Below are positions 1 through 8,001 of a DNA stretch of 20,985 bases, one piece after another (position 1 is the stretch's first letter; the number at the start of each line of letters is the position of its first letter). Under the pieces are notes generated by a model. The model was not told where the DNA came from, did no database searches, and saw only the letters and a list, made by a program, of their open reading frames with translations. Both the position numbers and the translations under genes were made by a program. This DNA comes from Methylotenera_A sp040387095 (GTDB taxonomy: Bacteria > Pseudomonadota > Gammaproteobacteria > Burkholderiales > Methylophilaceae): contig JAZKEJ010000120.1 of NCBI GenBank assembly GCA_040387095.1, positions 1 through 20,985 on the forward strand. Reading direction: 5' to 3'.

Positions 1-941
1 TCATAAATCTGCCATGCTTCCAGCGCCATGGTTTGCGCGCGCGGATCAGCCAAGCCTATATCTTCAATTGCCATGCGGATGATTCGGCGGCCTAAATAAA
101 GTGGGTCTGCACCACCATCAATCATGCGTAAAAACCAATATAAAGCCGCATCTGGATTACTGCCGCGCACTGATTTATGCAGCGCCGAAATCTGGTCGTA
201 AAACGCTTCGCCACCTTTATCAAAACGGCGCAATTTGCTGGACATAGTTGTTTGCAAAAACGCTTCGTTTATCTCGGTAACATTCGCGCCTTCAGCCGCG
301 TTAAATAAACCTTCCACAAAGTTCAGCAAACGCCTTGCATCGCCATCTGCATAATCTAACACTTGTTCTTTGACTGCATCGGTTAACTTAACACCTGGCG
401 CAACTAATTGCTGCGCGCGAGTTAACAGCAAATCTAATTCAATTTCTGATAACGCATTCAGTACAAAAACTTGCGCGCGGCTTAGCAATGCACTATTCAC
501 TTCAAATGAAGGGTTTTCAGTAGTCGCGCCAATAAAGGTAATCAAGCCGCTTTCTACAAATGGTAGAAAAGCGTCTTGCTGGCCTTTATTGAATCGGTGT
601 ACTTCATCGACAAATAAAATGGTTTTTCGGCCATGTTGTTGCAAGGTTAATTCGGCGCGCTCTACCGCTTCGCGAATATCTTTAATACCAGACATCACGG
701 CTGAAATCGGCACAAAATCGGCATCTGCGGTATTGGCAATCAAACGCGCCAAAGTAGTTTTGCCCACGCCTGGCGGCCCCCACAGAATCATGGAAGGTAA
801 TTTACCGGATTGGAATGCTAATCTTAATGGTTTATTTTCGCCCAATAAATGCGATTGCCCAACTACTTCATCTAAAGTTTTGGGGCGTAATCGTTCTGCT
901 AACGGCGCAGTTGGTGCAGTGGTTTGAAATAAGCTATTCAC
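1..941 (-). CDS. rarA: Replication-associated recombination protein A (AAA+ ATPase), 3'-truncated by window edge
   Basis: RarA/MgsA is a clamp-loader-like AAA+ ATPase that acts at stalled replication forks and interacts with SSB. About 313 residues are visible; the family is usually about 430-450, so the C-terminal tetramerisation part lies outside the window. Walker A GPPGVGKTT is at about residues 55-63, the Walker B-like box VDEVHRF follows, then the sensor-like ATTENPSFEVN and the SRAQVF arginine region. The start is taken as GTG at 941-939: an in-frame TAA lies immediately upstream and the protein then opens with NSLFQTTAPTAPLAERLRP, typical of the family N-terminus. I see no clear Shine-Dalgarno. 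It lies 76 bases downstream of lolA on the same strand and probably belongs to the ftsK-lolA-rarA transcript. Family assignment is secure; the start codon is less so. Confidence 0.93.
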   Translation of the reverse strand, partial: MNSLFQTTAPTAPLAERLRPKTLDEVVGQSHLLGENKPLRLAFQSGKLPSMILWGPPGVGKTTLARLIANTADADFVPISAVMSGIKDIREAVERAELTLQQHGRKTILFVDEVHRFNKGQQDAFLPFVESGLITFIGATTENPSFEVNSALLSRAQVFVLNALSEIELDLLLTRAQQLVAPGVKLTDAVKEQVLDYADGDARRLLNFVEGLFNAAEGANVTEINEAFLQTTMSSKLRRFDKGGEAFYDQISALHKSVRGSNPDAALYWFLRMIDGGADPLYLGRRIIRMAIEDIGLADPRAQTMALEAWQIY

Positions 942-1017
942 TTATTTTGGCTTGAATAGAAAAGCGTATTTTATGGGTTTAATGCAGATGTTACCAGCTA
1001 AAATCTTTGCGCATGGT

Positions 1018-1674
1018 CTATTCGCTGACCACATCTACGCCTTTGGGTGGTGTAAATAAAAATGTGGATTCCTGCAAAACAGGGTTTCGTTCAATCTCGT
1101 CAAAAGTAATCAGCGTGATGTGATTAAAACTGTCATAAAGCTCCATTTTGCGCAATTTCTCATCTTTAAAACCCAAGATGACGCGCTCAAATCCGCTTTC
1201 TTTATCTTTCGGCAGCGCCAAAACCCAAGTTAAGCCATCTTTACGCACCGCATTTTTAATAATAAAGCCTTTTTCTACGGCATCACCACCCGCCAATAAA
1301 GCCGCAGGGCTAGAGCCTAACGCTTTACTTAATTCGCGAATGGTAACTTGCTGCAAATCGGTATCATACAAAAAAACTTGCTTACCATCACTAATAATTT
1401 GCTGTTCATATGGCTTTGAATAATCCCAACGAAATTTATTTGGGCGTTGTAATTGCATTGAACCCTGTACTTCCTGAATCTTGCGACCTTTTGTATCAGT
1501 GACGACCTGACTGAATTGCGCGCGCATGGTATCAGTGTTTTGAAAAAAATCATGCAGACTAGATACGCCATCTGCAAGTGCGGCATGTGAAGCGACAAGC
1601 AAGCCGCTGATGACTACTTTTTTAATAAGTGCAATTTTTTTAACGAATCTTAGTTTTTTAATCAATGGATGCAT
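1018..1674 (-). CDS. lolA: Outer-membrane lipoprotein carrier protein LolA
   Basis: LolA is the periplasmic chaperone that takes lipoproteins from the LolCDE complex and hands them to LolB. The product is 218 residues, slightly longer than usual because of a lysine-rich N-terminus. A signal peptide is visible: basic region, hydrophobic stretch VVISGLLVAS, and probable cleavage after HAALA. Typical LolA features follow: MRAQFSQVV, the PNKFRWDYSKPYEQ segment, SDGKQVFLYD and LSKALGSSPAALLAG. The open frame continues upstream to 1749, but that extra part (MKTWNVQD...) is inside ftsK and lies before the signal peptide, so ATG at 1674-1672 is the better start. That start overlaps the 3' end of ftsK by 17 bases, which suggests translational coupling. 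rarA follows downstream. Confidence 0.93.
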   Translation of the reverse strand: MHPLIKKLRFVKKIALIKKVVISGLLVASHAALADGVSSLHDFFQNTDTMRAQFSQVVTDTKGRKIQEVQGSMQLQRPNKFRWDYSKPYEQQIISDGKQVFLYDTDLQQVTIRELSKALGSSPAALLAGGDAVEKGFIIKNAVRKDGLTWVLALPKDKESGFERVILGFKDEKLRKMELYDSFNHITLITFDEIERNPVLQESTFLFTPPKGVDVVSE

Positions 1675-3970
1675 TACTTTTTGCCAACACCTCTCTGTTA
1701 CCGTTAGTTTGCATCGCAGATACCAATCCTGCACGTTCCATGTCTTCAATCAACCTGGCGGCACGGTTATAACCGATTCTAAGTTGACGCTGCACTGATG
1801 AAATACTGGCGCGACGACTGGTTAACACAATATTCACCGCTTCATCGTACAGAGGATCTTTTTCTGCACCATTGTCGCTACTAAACTCACCAGCCTCACC
1901 GCCACCGTCTGTTTCATTGGTCAAAATACCTTCAATATAGTTCGGCTCGCCCATGGCTTTCAGGTGATTTACCACTTGATGTACTTCATGGTCAGACACA
2001 AAAGCACCATGAATCCGCATCGGGTAACCAGTGCCGGGTGGCATGTACAACATGTCACCTTGACCTAACAACGCTTCAGCGCCCATTTGGTCTAGTATGG
2101 TTCGCGAATCAATTTTGCTGGACACCTGAAACGCTACTCGCGTGGGGATATTGGCTTTGATCAAGCCGGTAATTACATCCACTGATGGACGTTGCGTTGC
2201 CAACACCAAGTGAATACCTGAAGCGCGTGCTTTTTGCGCCAAACGCGCGATTAATTCTTCTACTTTCTTACCCACCACCATCATCAAATCAGCCAGCTCA
2301 TCAATCATCACCACAATCATCGGCATTTCTTCCAATGGTTCCGGCTCATCTGGTGTCAGGCTAAATGGATGCGGAATTTTTTCGCCTGCTTTTTCAGCTT
2401 CCTTAATTTTTTGGTTGTAGCCTGCTAAATTACGCACGCCCAGCATTGACATCAATTTATAGCGACGTTCCATCTCGGCCACACACCAATTGAGCGCGTT
2501 TGCCGCTTGGCGCATATCGGTGACCACTGGAGCTAATAAATGCGGAATACCTTCATACACCGAAAGCTCCAACATTTTCGGGTCAATCAGAATCATGCGT
2601 ACTTTGCTGGGTTCAGATTTATACAACAAGCTTAATATCAAGGCATTAATCGCCACCGATTTTCCTGAGCCGGTAGTACCTGCCACCAATACATGCGGCA
2701 TTTTGGCTAAATCGGCCACCACTGGTTTGCCGGCAATATCTTTACCCATGGCGATTGCCAACGGTGAATGCATTTCGGCATACACTTGGCTGCCCATAAT
2801 TTCTGATAAAAATACAATTTGGCGTTTTGGATTAGGGATTTCCAAACCCATACAGGTTTTGCCCGGAATCGTTTCAACCACGCGAATACTCACCACAGAC
2901 AAAGCCCGTGCCAAATCGCGTGCCAAATTAGTGATCTGGCTACCTTTAACACCTGCCGCAGGCTCTAATTCAAAACGCGTAATCACCGGACCAGGTTGCG
3001 CAGACAATACTTTTACCTCTATACCAAAATCCATTAACTTGCGCTCAATTAAACGCGACGTAAAATCCAGCGTTTCCACAGAAGGCAAATCAACCGTATT
3101 GTTGGCAACATCCAGCAAATGCAAGGGCGGTAAACTGGAATCCAAATCGGTGGCAAATAATGTGGTTTGCTTTTCTTTTAACACGCGCTCACTTTGTGCG
3201 ATTTCAATCACTGGTGCTTTAATTTCAACTGGCGCACGGTCTTCTGTGCGTTTGCGCTCTGCTTCCACAAACTCTTCACGCCTCTGCACCACCACTTTGC
3301 CAGCTTTCCTATCTTGCCAATCGTTGTATTTATTAATCGACCAATCGTAAGCGGCAATCAAATTTTTACCGAATTTTTCGGTGATCATAATCCACGACCA
3401 ACCAGTGAACAGGCTAAATCCTACTGCGAAAAGAGATAACAACAACATGCTGGAACCAGCAAAACCAAACATGCTGCGCAATGCGCCATCCACGGCGTTG
3501 CCCAGCATTCCACCACTGGTTAAAGGTAGCGTCGCCGGCAAACTGATTAAATGCCCCGCCTCTAGTGCGCAAGAAGAAATCAGCAGCAAAGCGAAGCCGA
3601 CTAGATTGAAGAGTAAAAATGGGCGCTCTGAGATAGTTAACTCTAAACGCAAATACACCAACCACATACTGTAGAATGCTAAAACCACCCACCACCAAGC
3701 TGAAAAACCGAATAAATACAACATCATATCGGCAATCCAGGCACCTACTGCTCCACCTGCGTTTTGCACCACAGCATAATCAGAAGCCATATGCGACCAA
3801 GATGGATCCTGGTTATTATAAGTAATCAAAATGACGGCAAGATACAAACCCACCAGAACCAATCCTAGCCACCATGCCTCACGCACTAAGCTGGCGCCAT
3901 GTTGTTGCGATGGACTAGGCGGCGCTTGCATGCGGCCATTTACTGCTGGAGATTTTTTATTTAAAAACAA
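1658..3970 (-). CDS. ftsK: DNA translocase FtsK
   Basis: FtsK anchors in the division septum and pumps DNA to resolve chromosome dimers with XerCD at dif. The product is 770 residues, a normal length for beta/gammaproteobacterial forms with a short linker. Four hydrophobic segments are visible at roughly residues 32-50, 78-107, 117-136 and 168-196. A charged linker follows, then the alpha/beta motor with Walker A GTTGSGKS (431-438) and Walker B IVVMIDEL (552-559). The C-terminal gamma winged helix (about 705-765) reads DPLYDEAVNIVLTSRRAS and RQLRIGYNRAARLIEDME, which recognises KOPS in homologues. The frame opens at a TTG (3970-3968), with an in-frame TAG a few codons upstream; the only other early start is Met14, and neither has a strong Shine-Dalgarno. 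An extended -10 lies upstream. It heads the group with lolA and rarA. Confidence 0.95.
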   Translation of the reverse strand: MFLNKKSPAVNGRMQAPPSPSQQHGASLVREAWWLGLVLVGLYLAVILITYNNQDPSWSHMASDYAVVQNAGGAVGAWIADMMLYLFGFSAWWWVVLAFYSMWLVYLRLELTISERPFLLFNLVGFALLLISSCALEAGHLISLPATLPLTSGGMLGNAVDGALRSMFGFAGSSMLLLSLFAVGFSLFTGWSWIMITEKFGKNLIAAYDWSINKYNDWQDRKAGKVVVQRREEFVEAERKRTEDRAPVEIKAPVIEIAQSERVLKEKQTTLFATDLDSSLPPLHLLDVANNTVDLPSVETLDFTSRLIERKLMDFGIEVKVLSAQPGPVITRFELEPAAGVKGSQITNLARDLARALSVVSIRVVETIPGKTCMGLEIPNPKRQIVFLSEIMGSQVYAEMHSPLAIAMGKDIAGKPVVADLAKMPHVLVAGTTGSGKSVAINALILSLLYKSEPSKVRMILIDPKMLELSVYEGIPHLLAPVVTDMRQAANALNWCVAEMERRYKLMSMLGVRNLAGYNQKIKEAEKAGEKIPHPFSLTPDEPEPLEEMPMIVVMIDELADLMMVVGKKVEELIARLAQKARASGIHLVLATQRPSVDVITGLIKANIPTRVAFQVSSKIDSRTILDQMGAEALLGQGDMLYMPPGTGYPMRIHGAFVSDHEVHQVVNHLKAMGEPNYIEGILTNETDGGGEAGEFSSDNGAEKDPLYDEAVNIVLTSRRASISSVQRQLRIGYNRAARLIEDMERAGLVSAMQTNGNREVLAKSNASID

Positions 3971-4012
3971 ACCGTTATAAACCTATGATGATGATGAGAA
4001 AATTAATTATTT

Positions 4013-4021
4013 ATTATAACA
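4013..4021 (-). promoter_or_regulatory. Candidate extended -10 promoter for ftsK-lolA-rarA
   Basis: On the minus strand the sequence reads TGTTATAAT, a perfect TATAAT preceded by the TGn extension. It lies about 43 bases upstream of the ftsK TTG start. No good -35 hexamer is visible at 16-18 bases, which is usual for extended -10 promoters. The predicted transcript start is near 4006. The activity is inferred from the motif only. Confidence 0.5.
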
Positions 4022-4140
4022 AAATCAAATTGCACAAAGCATGTCCGAACAATTAATATTAAGGTAATTCATATTGAATACAATTTAAAATTTCATTTTA
4101 GATTTAGCAATAGCAACTCAATTTATTAATGGAGCAACAG

Positions 4141-4352
4141 ATGGATATTGGTATTAAAGAAAAAGACAGGAAGGCGGTTGCACAAGGCTTGTCGCACCTA
4201 TTGGCAGATACTTACAGCTTGTATCTTAAAACGCATTATTTTCATTGGAACGTGACTGGTCCAATGTTTAATACATTGCACCTAATGTTTGAAACGCAAT
4301 ATACAGAGCTGGCTTTGGCGGTCGATTTAGTGGCTGAACGCATTCGCTCACT
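4141..4352 (+). CDS. dps: Dps-family ferritin-like DNA-protection protein, interrupted by assembly gap
   Basis: Dps proteins form dodecamers that oxidise and store iron with peroxide and protect DNA in stress or stationary phase. The visible N-terminal part (about 70 residues) carries the family pattern: VAQGLSHLLADTYSLYLKTHYFHWNVTGPMFNTLHLMFETQY, with the His and Asp/Glu ligands expected at the subunit-interface ferroxidase site (THYFHWNV and downstream). An ATG at 4129 is in frame, but the ATG at 4141 has a well-spaced GGAG (4131-4134) in front of it and is preferred. The rest of the gene falls in the N gap; the family is about 155-165 residues, so roughly 85-90 residues are missing. The TAA at 4454-4456, just after the gap, may be its stop. 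A hairpin terminator follows. trxB downstream suits an oxidative-stress neighbourhood. Confidence 0.88.
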
Positions 4353-4452
4353 NNNNNNNNNNNNNNNNNNNNNNNNNNNNNNNNNNNNNNNNNNNNNNNN
4401 NNNNNNNNNNNNNNNNNNNNNNNNNNNNNNNNNNNNNNNNNNNNNNNNNNNN
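4353..4452. other. Assembly gap (100 N) inside dps
   Basis: Exactly 100 undefined bases, the conventional placeholder for an unsized scaffold gap. Dps family length implies that about 250-270 bases are missing here, so the gap does not preserve the reading frame or true spacing. Confidence 0.95.
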
Positions 4453-4478
4453 CTAATTAATCTGCAATAATTTTAGTT

Positions 4479-4504
4479 AACCTGCTTTAAAATGCAGGTT
4501 TTCG
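4479..4504 (+). terminator. Rho-independent terminator downstream of dps
   Basis: The inverted repeat AACCTGC (4479-4485) / GCAGGTT (4494-4500), with an 8-base loop TTTAAAAT, is followed by TTTTC. It lies just after the presumed dps stop and 47 bases before trxB, so it should separate the two transcripts. The U-tract is short, so termination may be partial. Confidence 0.65.
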
Positions 4505-4550
4505 GCCTTATCTAATTCACTATTCGTCCATCTTAGAAAGCACTGTATTT

Positions 4551-5501
4551 ATGTCTTCACGTCACGTCCAACTTCTTATTTTAGGCTCTGGCCCTGCAGG
4601 CTATTCGGCCGCCGTGTATGCTGCACGCGCCAATTTGAATCCGGTATTAATCACAGGCATCGCGCAAGGCGGCCAATTGATGACGACGACTGAAGTAGAC
4701 AATTGGCCGGCAGACAATGAAGGTGTGCAAGGCCCCGAATTAATGGAGCGTTTTCAAAAACACGCTGAGCGTTTCAATACCGAAATAATTTTTGACCATA
4801 TTCACACCACGCATTTAAGCGAAAAACCGATTCGCTTAGTGGGCGATAATGGCGAATATACTTGTGACGCTTTAATTATTGCCACTGGCGCATCGGCTAA
4901 ATATTTAGGTATTGCAAGTGAAGAGAAATTCAGCGGCAAAGGCGTTTCTGCCTGTGCCACTTGTGATGGTTTTTTCTATCGCAATCAAGAAGTTGCGGTG
5001 ATTGGCGGCGGTAATACGGCGGTGGAAGAAGCGCTGTATTTAGCCAATATCGCCAGCAAAGTCACCTTGGTGCACAGACGCGATAAATTCAAAGCCGAAG
5101 CGATTCTGGTGGATAAATTGAATGCACGCGTGGCGGAAGGCAAAATCGTTTTAGAAACATTCCATACGCTTGACGAAGTTTTAGGTGACGCATCGGGCGT
5201 TACCGGCATGCGCATTAAAAACGTGAACGATAACACCACTAAAGACATTGATTTAAAAGGCGTATTTATTGCGATTGGTCACAAACCGAATACCGATATC
5301 TTTGCAGGACAATTGGAAATGGAAGGCGGTTATATCGTCACGCAAGCAGGTCGCAAAGGTAACGCCACCGCTACCAGCATTTCAGGTGTTTTTGCGGCGG
5401 GCGATGTGCAAGATCATATCTATCGTCAAGCGGTCACCAGCGCGGGAACAGGTTGTATGGCTGCGTTGGATGCAGAACGCTATTTAGACGGTTTAAACTA
5501 G
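4551..5501 (+). CDS. trxB: Thioredoxin-disulfide reductase
   Basis: TrxB transfers electrons from NADPH through FAD and a redox disulfide to thioredoxin in the cytoplasm. The product has 316 residues, the usual length for the low-molecular-weight form. The FAD-binding LGSGPAGYSAAVYAARA lies at about residues 11-27, the redox-active CATC at 135-138 (SACATCDGFF), the NADPH-binding IGGGNTAVEEALYLA at about 151-165 with VHRRDKFKAE after it, and the closing FAD motif GVFAAGDVQDHIYRQAVTSAGTGCMAA near the C-terminus. All key residues are present. No strong Shine-Dalgarno precedes the ATG. The Smr gene follows after 77 bases on the same strand and may be cotranscribed. Confidence 0.97.
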   Translation: MSSRHVQLLILGSGPAGYSAAVYAARANLNPVLITGIAQGGQLMTTTEVDNWPADNEGVQGPELMERFQKHAERFNTEIIFDHIHTTHLSEKPIRLVGDNGEYTCDALIIATGASAKYLGIASEEKFSGKGVSACATCDGFFYRNQEVAVIGGGNTAVEEALYLANIASKVTLVHRRDKFKAEAILVDKLNARVAEGKIVLETFHTLDEVLGDASGVTGMRIKNVNDNTTKDIDLKGVFIAIGHKPNTDIFAGQLEMEGGYIVTQAGRKGNATATSISGVFAAGDVQDHIYRQAVTSAGTGCMAALDAERYLDGLN

Positions 5502-5578
5502 CCAGATGCCAAATCTAGCCATACTTAACCCGATTACTTAACCAAAAATTAAGGCAACTTTTAATTGATGATGACACC

Positions 5579-6280
5579 ATGGCAAAACCTAAACCATCAT
5601 CGATTAAAAGTCAGTCGCCAGCCACCAGAAAAGTTGCGCTAAACGCTATACCGCTGACAAAAGCGGAAGCAAAAGCCATTAAGAACGAGCTTGAAAAAGC
5701 CAATCAAGCCAGAATCGACGTGTTAAAAAGTCCATTAAAAACGCCTGAAATTCCGCCTGCGCAACAAGACAAACACCTATTTTTAGAAGCCGTTAAAAAC
5801 GCGCGTCCTCTTAATATTGACGTACCATTTACAGAAAAAACCTACCCAAAACCAGTCGCCAAACAATTTATCCGCGATGAAAAACAAGCGCTTAAAGATA
5901 GTTTAAGCGACGATTTCTATCCCGCGCACGAACTGGAAAGTGGTGAAGAACTACTTTATTTGCGCACAGGTCAATCGCCTAGCATTTTAAGTAAACTACG
6001 CCGCGGCTTTTGGGTGGTGCAAGCGCAAATTGATTTGCATGGCTTGATTTCAGACGAAGCGCGCGAATATGTGGCGGAATTTTTAAGTAGCTGCAAAAAA
6101 CGCAATATCCGCTGCGTGCGCATCGTGCATGGCAAAGGTTTAGGCTCACGCAATCGCGAACCCGTACTAAAACATAAACTGCGCAATTGGTTAATCCAAA
6201 AAGATGAAGTGATTGCTTATGCGCAAGCTAAACCTGAAGATGGTGGCAGTGGCGCTGTTATAGTGTTGTTGAAGGCTTAG
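5579..6280 (+). CDS. Smr-domain protein (SmrA/SmrB-like putative endonuclease)
   Basis: The C-terminal half (about residues 145-233) is an Smr domain: the IDLHGL motif (DLHG at 152-155), then helix AREYVAEFLSSC, then RCVRIVHGKGLGS (HGKGLGS at 184-190) and the closing strand GAVIVLLKA. Related SmrB proteins of gammaproteobacteria cleave mRNA at collided ribosomes, but I infer only the fold and likely nucleic-acid role here. The N-terminal about 140 residues are basic and charged with no recognisable domain; the element LRTGQSPSILSKLRRGFWVVQAQIDLHG resembles the linker of proteobacterial SmrA/B proteins. At 233 residues it is somewhat longer than E. coli SmrB. The start codon lacks a close Shine-Dalgarno. 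Confidence 0.88.
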   Translation: MAKPKPSSIKSQSPATRKVALNAIPLTKAEAKAIKNELEKANQARIDVLKSPLKTPEIPPAQQDKHLFLEAVKNARPLNIDVPFTEKTYPKPVAKQFIRDEKQALKDSLSDDFYPAHELESGEELLYLRTGQSPSILSKLRRGFWVVQAQIDLHGLISDEAREYVAEFLSSCKKRNIRCVRIVHGKGLGSRNREPVLKHKLRNWLIQKDEVIAYAQAKPEDGGSGAVIVLLKA

Positions 6281-6341
6281 GAATTTATTGTAATTTAGTT
6301 ATTAGAATAAATTTAACTTTAATATTGCAAAGAAAAAGAAT

Positions 6342-7361
6342 ATGAAAAAACCATGCTTCATCATATTACTTTACCAGCGTATATTAAGAGCCGTTAAGTC
6401 TAAATCAATTGATATGAACTATTCATTTCGCATACGTTTTAACCGTTCTCCAACTGACACAATTCAATCAGAGGCGAACAAACTAGTTCTACCTAACAAA
6501 CATTTAATGCCATTAGTTACCATCTATGCAAGACAAGACAATTTAGAGATTCGTAACTCCGATCAAATGGCTGTCATTAGCTCAGGATACGCATCTGCAA
6601 AAGAAGCAGAAGTTGCCGGATTTGAAACAAGAAAAGCTCTTACTATTGCGCTATCTAGAACTCGCGTAGGCGCTGATTTTGGAAGCCGAGCGGCTAAAGG
6701 AATGTTCACAGAAGAGGGTCTAAAATGGGTTGAGCAAGAAATTAAACAACGCGCTTTAAATAACACCCATGGATTGATGGTTTACGAGACATGGCCCAAG
6801 CCTCGTTTTGTTTCCTCAAATGCCCAAATGACGAGAGGAACTAAGCCAGAGTCATTCATATCAGCTTATAAAAAAGCCTTAGATGCTTCACCTGCAATAT
6901 CCCAACGAGACGAATTAAGCTACGTACTTTTCAATGCGTCATTTTTTCAACCAACGGCTGATTCGCGCTTTTTATTACTCATTATGGCAATAGAAGCATT
7001 AATTGAACCTGAGCTACGCTCAAATGAATCTGTTACGCATATAAATTCATTAATTCAAAAAACTAAGAATGCCGAACTTCCAGATCAAGAAAAAATTTCT
7101 ATTGTTGGATCATTAGAATGGCTTAAATCAGAGTCGATTAACCAAGCTGGTAGGCGTCTTGTTAGTGAAAGACTTGGCAATAGAATGTATATTGAAATGT
7201 CCGCTAAAAAATTCTTCACTCATTGTTACCAAGTTCGTAGCAATTTCGTACATGGAAATCTACCAATTCCTACTCTAGATGAGATTAGTGCTTTGTCTGC
7301 CACTTTAGAGGTTTTTGTATCAGAACTGCTAACTATCCCATTAATTGGTGATCCAGAATAG
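6342..7361 (+). CDS. Orphan protein with ApeA-like HEPN C-terminal domain
   Basis: The first approximately 200 residues match no family I recognise. The C-terminal part looks like an ApeA-type HEPN helical bundle: SRFLLLIMAIEALIEPELR (about 208-226) and, after more helices, the RNase signature RSNFVHG (R-x4-H, R299 and H304). In ApeA-type and many toxin HEPN proteins these residues cleave RNA; that activity is inference here. The start is uncertain: ATG 6342 has a purine-rich AAAGAAAAAGAA before it, while Met25 (6414) begins the more protein-like MNYSFRIRFN with no visible Shine-Dalgarno. The gene is more AT-rich than its flanks and uses fewer of the GCG/CGC codons seen in neighbours, suggesting transfer. 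It sits between an Smr gene and a convergent DUF1348 gene, only 3 bases from the latter. No partner gene is visible. Confidence 0.7.
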   Translation: MKKPCFIILLYQRILRAVKSKSIDMNYSFRIRFNRSPTDTIQSEANKLVLPNKHLMPLVTIYARQDNLEIRNSDQMAVISSGYASAKEAEVAGFETRKALTIALSRTRVGADFGSRAAKGMFTEEGLKWVEQEIKQRALNNTHGLMVYETWPKPRFVSSNAQMTRGTKPESFISAYKKALDASPAISQRDELSYVLFNASFFQPTADSRFLLLIMAIEALIEPELRSNESVTHINSLIQKTKNAELPDQEKISIVGSLEWLKSESINQAGRRLVSERLGNRMYIEMSAKKFFTHCYQVRSNFVHGNLPIPTLDEISALSATLEVFVSELLTIPLIGDPE

Positions 7362-7364
7362 TTA

Positions 7365-7844
7365 TCACAATCCCAACTCACTCAAACCCACATGCTCATC
7401 TGGCCTTCGGCCTAATGACCAAAAGAATTTTCGATCCGCTTCTTCAATTGCTAAATCGTTAATACTGGCGTAGCGCAATTCCATTAAGCCGTTTGCATCG
7501 AATTGCCAGTTCTCGTTGCCGTATGAGCGAAACCAATTGCCTGCTTCATCATGCCACTCATAAGCAAAGCGCACGGCAATGCGATTCCCATCAAATGCCC
7601 ATAACTCTTTAATCAGGCGATAGTCCAATTCTTTCGCCCATTTGCGGGTTAAGAATTCGACGATTTGCGCGCGACCTTTGGGGAATTCAGCACGGTTACG
7701 CCATTGCGAATCTAATGTATAAACCAATGAAACGCGCTGTGGATCTCGACTGTTCCAACCATCTTCTGCCAAGCGTACTTTTTGAATCGCGGTTTCGCGC
7801 GTGAATGGTGGAACTGGTGGTTTAGTTTCAGTATTTTCTGACAT
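7365..7844 (-). CDS. DUF1348 / NTF2-like (SnoaL-fold) protein
   Basis: The product is a 159-residue cytoplasmic protein matching the DUF1348 family of the NTF2-like superfamily: ETAIQKVRLAEDGWNSRDPQRVSLVYTLDSQWRNR, the segment ALRFAYEWHDE-like RIAVRFAYEWHDEAGNWFRSYGNENWQF, and the conserved end NDLAIEEADRKFFWSLGRRPDEH. The biochemical function of the family is not established, so none is claimed. The start is well supported: GAGGAG lies about 5 bases before ATG (7844-7842). It ends 3 bases from the HEPN gene stop, a tail-to-tail arrangement with no obvious terminator between them. The upstream region contains a duplicated ATGTACA element. Confidence 0.85.
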   Translation of the reverse strand: MSENTETKPPVPPFTRETAIQKVRLAEDGWNSRDPQRVSLVYTLDSQWRNRAEFPKGRAQIVEFLTRKWAKELDYRLIKELWAFDGNRIAVRFAYEWHDEAGNWFRSYGNENWQFDANGLMELRYASINDLAIEEADRKFFWSLGRRPDEHVGLSELGL

Positions 7845-7908
7845 TTCATCTCCTCAAAAATTAATATGCTGAGATATAGTGCAAGGCGCACGGCGCACAG
7901 AAACCGGA

Positions 7909-7937
7909 ATGTACACACGCTTGAAAAATATGTACAT
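7909..7937. repeat. Paired ATGTACA elements, 21 bases apart
   Basis: ATGTACA occurs at 7909-7915 and again at 7930-7936, a period of 21 bases, close to two helical turns. Each contains the palindrome TGTACA. It lies between the start of the DUF1348 gene and the end of the ABC exporter gene, where an operator for the former could sit. Two tandem GGCGCAC copies are found just nearer the gene (around 7884-7898). Any function is speculative. Confidence 0.35.
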
Positions 7938-8001
7938 AAGGATTTCGAGCGTGCTCTGATTTAATGGTCGCAACGAAGCAATGGGCCCATCCTATTGATT
8001 T

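Noticed and set aside
370..927. Open frame on the plus strand opposite rarA
   Set aside because: The minus strand encodes the clear AAA+ motifs of RarA over the same span; the opposite translation has no protein-like features.
1675..1749. N-terminal extension of lolA
   Set aside because: It would place 25 residues before a good signal peptide and lies within ftsK; the ATG at 1674 fits better.
2490..3350. Long open frame on the plus strand (286 codons) antisense to ftsK
   Set aside because: It lies entirely inside a well-supported ftsK with all motor motifs, and its translation is Ser/Thr-rich low-information sequence without any family motif.
3980..3995. Short ATG trinucleotide repeat upstream of ftsK
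   Set aside because: Only four units; too short to argue for phase variation or another function.
5530..5566. AATTAA/TTAATT pairing between trxB and the Smr gene
   Set aside because: Six-base AT-only stem without a T-run; expected by chance in this composition.
7845..7918. N-terminal frame extending leftward into the DUF1348 gene (68 codons, minus strand)
   Set aside because: Different frame from the supported DUF1348 gene, no family similarity, and it overlaps that gene's Shine-Dalgarno region.
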